From assembly GCA_050015675.1 (NCBI GenBank), contig JBEKAY010000087.1:1-8350 (forward strand): DNA of 8,350 nucleotides. The letters are read 5' to 3'. This stretch comes from Fen-1298 sp050015675 (GTDB lineage: Bacteria; Bacteroidota; Ignavibacteria; UBA10030). This document shows, piece after piece, positions 5,876 through 8,350 of this stretch (its first letter is position 1; every line of letters begins with the position of its first letter). Both the position numbers and the translations under genes were made by a program. The notes under the pieces were generated by a model. It saw nothing but the letters and a program-made list of their open reading frames with translations. It did no database searches and was not told where the DNA came from.

Positions 5876-6514
5876 TTATACTTTGCCCATTTCTTTTTTC
5901 TTTGACCACAATCTCTTCATATTGCGTACATATATTACTATCACAAAAACAACAAGAAGAACTATTGATAGTAGCTTCAGTATGGGGATATTTGTTAAAT
6001 TCATAGCGACAATGAGAAGAAAGACTACTACAATGTATATTGTTTGGAGAGTTAGCAATTTTGATTCTTGAGTTGAAGGTGTCCATCCAAGAATAGCCAG
6101 CTTGAATTCTTCATAGTTCTGTAGACCTATCGGTACAAATAGCATAGATGTCCGATCTGTTGGCTCAATGCGAATTCCTTTACCTTCAAGATCGACTATG
6201 CGCCTGACATTAGTGCGATTAATGATTATCTGCGGTCTATCAACCCTATCACATACCAAGCGATCATTATCAAGGGTGAGCCGCATGGATTCTGATGACT
6301 TGATTGAGGCACGTCCTATTATGAACAACGTGATAGAAGAGGTTGATAACAAGATAAGCACGACAAAAAGAAAAATATCCATTGAAGGAGCAGGCATGGT
6401 CATATAAAATAATGCAATCGCTATAAACTCTGCCATAGCTATCAATGGAACCACACGTAATATATTGAATCTAACTTGTTTCTTTCCTTCTTCTGTAAGA
6501 ACAAATGTTTGCAT
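5876..6514 (-). CDS. Four-helix membrane protein with central PH-like domain
   Basis: A 212-residue protein starting at ATG 6514 behind a strong AAAGGAGA. Two hydrophobic segments at about residues 18-40 and 45-68 are followed by a soluble strand-rich stretch of about 75-145 (MRLTLDNDRLVCDRVDRPQI, then INRTNVRRIVDLEGKGIRIE and FVPIGLQNYEEFKLAILGW). Two more hydrophobic segments lie at about 155-172 and 176-196, with a basic tail RNMKRLWSKKKEMGK. Two TM helices before a strand domain ending in a helix of the form 'IP..L.NYEEFK..I' resemble the YcxB/PH-like membrane proteins used as small cargo modules in many bacteria. No enzyme motif is visible. The basic tail suggests a cytoplasmic C-terminus. 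It is the only gene of its cassette. Confidence 0.65.
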   Translation of the reverse strand: MQTFVLTEEGKKQVRFNILRVVPLIAMAEFIAIALFYMTMPAPSMDIFLFVVLILLSTSSITLFIIGRASIKSSESMRLTLDNDRLVCDRVDRPQIIINRTNVRRIVDLEGKGIRIEPTDRTSMLFVPIGLQNYEEFKLAILGWTPSTQESKLLTLQTIYIVVVFLLIVAMNLTNIPILKLLSIVLLVVFVIVIYVRNMKRLWSKKKEMGKV

Positions 6515-6520
6515 AATTGA

Positions 6521-6528
6521 TCTCCTTT
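6521..6528 (-). promoter_or_regulatory. Shine-Dalgarno AAAGGAGA of the PH-like membrane protein gene
   Basis: AAAGGAGA on the minus strand sits six bases before ATG 6514 and only nine bases inside the R' core box. The whole leader from the crossover point is therefore under 30 bases, leaving no room for a promoter inside the cassette upstream of the gene. Confidence 0.8.
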
Positions 6529-6536
6529 GATTTGCT

Positions 6537-6731
6537 GCCTAACGGACCGGCGCTAAGCTGCGGCGCTAACAATTTTCAACATACACAAAACGAAACAAGT
6601 TCATGCTGATAACCAAATTAATAAGTATCAAAGTTATAGGTACTAAAAACTGAATAATAAAAACGTCAACCCACCATTAGCCATGAATTTCGCACCCAGC
6701 TCATTCCGTCAGCTTGAGCGCCTGGTTAGGT
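6537..6731 (-). repeat. attC: attC site of the lnt cassette (attC-7, long type, R'' = ACCTAAC)
   Basis: A 195-bp attC. Its R'' on the minus strand (6731-6725) is ACCTAAC, unlike the GCCTAAC of the other complete sites, while its R' (6543-6537) is GTTAGGC. The TTAGGC part belongs to the neighbouring cassette. The lnt stop codon TAA lies inside R''. The centre is related to attC-4. Confidence 0.93.
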
Positions 6732-8233
6732 TGCATTTTGTCTTTTGTTCTTAAATGCCATAAAGATTATTAGCAGAATGCCAACAAGACTTATCCACGC
6801 CAAAAAATTACCAGCATAGGAATAAACCGTTGCAATTCTTTTTATTGGAACATCGGCAATCATTGTTCGATTTTGTGAAGCGAAATAATTGAGTCTTCCA
6901 TGTTCTCGGCCATTCGCGTCAAAGACCACAGACAATCCTTTTCCCGTTACCCGTACAATTGAAAAACCATTTTCTATCGCCCTGAACAACGAAATATTTG
7001 CGTGATAGGGAGTGATTTCTCTCCAGTCATTTGCCGGAACAGTGAGTATATTGACCTGTTTCTTGCCAAATTCTCTTATGTAAGAGGGGAAATCTAAATC
7101 AAAACAAATAACCGATGAAAGTTTTCCAAATTCTGTTTCGGCCGTTTTTGCGATTTTTTCTCCTGGTATAATGTTCTCGGCTGGAGTAGGATATGCTTTC
7201 AAATAGCGGAAACCTTCTTTGCCTGCCGGAGTTATCCAAATGATTTTATTCTCACTCACTTCATCGGGGAATGAGCGTGTGATAGAAAGAAGCGAAAGGC
7301 CAAGATATACTTGATGTTGCGTTGCGAAATCCTTCGCTCTCAACACAAGCGAATCCTCGTCCTCTTTCAAAAGCACATGAGCAGTCTCCTGCCAAAACAC
7401 AATCTTTGCCCCGCTTTGGATGCACGTTTCGGACTGATGAAAGAGTTTTTCTTCAGTTGACCGTGAGTAAAGTTTAAATTCTGGAATATTGCCTTTTATC
7501 GATTTATTGAACTCATAATCATGGACAATTCCAGCAATCCTGACAGTCTCATCTTGCCTGTCCATAAGGTGTATTTTCACTTCTCCATATAACAGGATGA
7601 TTCCTGCGAGTAAAAGGTAACAGAGGACAATGCGTTTTACCTTTTGAAGTTGGCTGAAGTTGTCCAATACAAAAACGATGACACCAGCGGTCCACCCAAT
7701 AATGAAAATAATACCCCATATTCCAGTAATCGAAACAATTTGCAGAAACGCACTATTAGTTTGCGTATAAGCAACGGAACCATACGTGCCAGATGGATTG
7801 ACGAGCGAATAGAGATATGCGAAAAGAACAGACGAACAAGGGTAGAGCAATGTTGATGTAATTTCGCTTGAGTTCTTTTTAAAAAGTCTATCAATCAAAA
7901 ATGGTATTGAAAAGAATATCCCACCTATGAAACATACTATATAATAAAGAGGTGATGGCAGTGGAATAATCCCTTTCCAAATGAAGATATTCGACAAAAA
8001 GGATATTGCAAGAACCGATAAGCATCCTACTAAAACTCTTTGCCTTCTTGAGAATCGAAGGAGACAGATGGTAACTATCCAAATTGAAATCGGGATACTC
8101 CATTTCCCGTTTGAGAAGAAGAGAAAGATGCTTCCAATCAGGAACCAAAAGACGGATGTGTTAATTTTTTTCATTTATATATTGTGTCTCTCTTTTTAGC
8201 GATTTCGAATTACAATTCCAAAATGCAACCTAA
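6543..8233 (-). mobile_element. Integron gene cassette: Lnt-type acyltransferase + attC-7
   Basis: The largest cassette here, 1691 bp. The ends carry a perfect 16-bp inverted repeat (GTTAGGTTGCATTTTG at 6725-6740; complement at 8219-8234). The left arm includes the last codons of the gene. Confidence 0.9.
6726..8174 (-). CDS. lnt: Apolipoprotein N-acyltransferase-like membrane nitrilase
   Basis: A 482-residue inner-membrane protein, close to the usual length of Lnt (about 500). The N-terminal 200 residues are hydrophobic with six or so membrane segments, a nitrilase (carbon-nitrogen hydrolase) domain spans about 210-445, and a last membrane helix lies at about 455-474. The catalytic triad is intact: E263 in KIVFWQET, K326 in FRYLKAYPTPAENIIPGE, and C357 in LSSVICFDLDFPSY. 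The NDW at 382-384 and the RAIENGFSIVRVTGKG motif (398-412) match the family. Lnt moves an acyl chain from phospholipid to the amino group of the lipid-modified Cys of lipoproteins, the last step of lipoprotein maturation. Divergence from housekeeping Lnt cannot be judged here; it may be a paralogue with altered substrate. The ATG at 8174 has only a weak GAGAG upstream. The TAA stop is part of the attC core box. Confidence 0.85.
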   Translation of the reverse strand: MKKINTSVFWFLIGSIFLFFSNGKWSIPISIWIVTICLLRFSRRQRVLVGCLSVLAISFLSNIFIWKGIIPLPSPLYYIVCFIGGIFFSIPFLIDRLFKKNSSEITSTLLYPCSSVLFAYLYSLVNPSGTYGSVAYTQTNSAFLQIVSITGIWGIIFIIGWTAGVIVFVLDNFSQLQKVKRIVLCYLLLAGIILLYGEVKIHLMDRQDETVRIAGIVHDYEFNKSIKGNIPEFKLYSRSTEEKLFHQSETCIQSGAKIVFWQETAHVLLKEDEDSLVLRAKDFATQHQVYLGLSLLSITRSFPDEVSENKIIWITPAGKEGFRYLKAYPTPAENIIPGEKIAKTAETEFGKLSSVICFDLDFPSYIREFGKKQVNILTVPANDWREITPYHANISLFRAIENGFSIVRVTGKGLSVVFDANGREHGRLNYFASQNRTMIADVPIKRIATVYSYAGNFLAWISLVGILLIIFMAFKNKRQNAT

Positions 8234-8350
8234 CGGACCGGCGCTAAGCTGCGGCGCTGATAATTTTCGTAATTCACTAAACGAAACGAGTTCACGCTGA
8301 TAATTAAATTATTAAGCATCCAAAACTTTATACGCAATGTTAAATAGTAC
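8228..8350 (-). repeat. attC: attC site cut by the right edge (attC-8)
   Basis: The R' box GTTAGGT (8234-8228) is followed by the normal arm GGACCGGCGCTAAGCTGCGG and TTTTCGTAAT ... ACGAAACGAGTTCACGCTGA. The site runs out at the edge before R''. It belongs to the next cassette to the right; the TTAGGT of its R' comes from the lnt cassette. From 8234 to the edge I see only attC sequence. Confidence 0.9.

Larger units (their letters stand above)
5707..6542 (-). mobile_element. Integron gene cassette: PH-like membrane protein + attC-6
   Basis: An 836-bp cassette. The ends carry a perfect 14-bp inverted repeat (GTTAGGCAGCAAAT at 5852-5865; complement at 6530-6543). The first ten bases equal those of the XAC2610-like cassette arm. 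Confidence 0.88.

Noticed and set aside
5817..6086. Overlapping frames on both strands near the end of the PH-like gene
   Set aside because: They cross the attC or run in another frame of a gene with a strong ribosome-binding site, and have no family resemblance.
7637..8199. Several short frames on both strands inside lnt
   Set aside because: They overlap the membrane-spanning part of a well-supported gene; hydrophobic coding sequence often leaves such shadows.
543..8350. CRISPR array or insertion-sequence ends as the explanation of the repeats
   Set aside because: The repeats are 150-200 bp palindromes with GCCTAAC/GTTAGGC cores spaced by whole genes. There is no short-repeat periodicity, no transposase and no target duplication.

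Overview
The window is a stretch of an integron gene-cassette array. Seven complete attC recombination sites and an eighth cut by the right edge punctuate it. Each begins with GCCTAAC (ACCTAAC once) and ends with GTTAGGC or GTTAGGT, and they share a long imperfect palindrome of 152-196 bp. All ten genes I support are on the minus strand. On that strand each gene is followed at once by an attC in canonical polarity, with the expected single unpaired base in the L'' arm. No integrase or attI is in view. If present, they should lie to the right, upstream of the genes. The mutual similarity of long attC sites is typical of a sedentary chromosomal integron rather than a mobile resistance integron.

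Organism: AT-rich, with Shine-Dalgarno sequences before several genes, at least one TTG start, exported proteins and an apolipoprotein N-acyltransferase, so probably a Gram-negative (diderm) bacterium. I cannot fix the phylum. A spirochaete is possible but is only a guess.

Layout from left to right (transcription runs right to left): partial cassette with an exported NTF2/SnoaL-like protein (1-548); RES-domain protein with an N-terminal Cys cluster (549-1934); exported XAC2610-like protein with a calcium-loop motif (1935-2887); HEPN-like protein with an R-x4-H motif (2888-3910); small membrane protein (3911-4376); a three-gene cassette with an exported TPR protein, an unlisted 50-residue ORF and a zinc-ribbon protein (4377-5706); membrane protein with a central PH-like segment (5707-6542); Lnt-type N-acyltransferase with its full catalytic triad (6543-8233); start of another cassette, of which only attC sequence is visible (8234-8350).

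The genes are not one pathway. They are independent cargo, each with its own ribosome-binding site and a short leader of roughly 20-65 nt. Two of them (RES and HEPN-like) belong to families rich in toxins or phage-defence effectors, but neither has a recognisable antitoxin beside it.

The most striking structure is at the cassette ends. In all seven complete cassettes the sequence just inside the left core box is the reverse complement of the sequence just inside the right core box, for 3 to 11 bp beyond the 7-bp core. These arms differ from cassette to cassette and pair only within their own cassette. In the lnt cassette one arm is the last codons of the gene.
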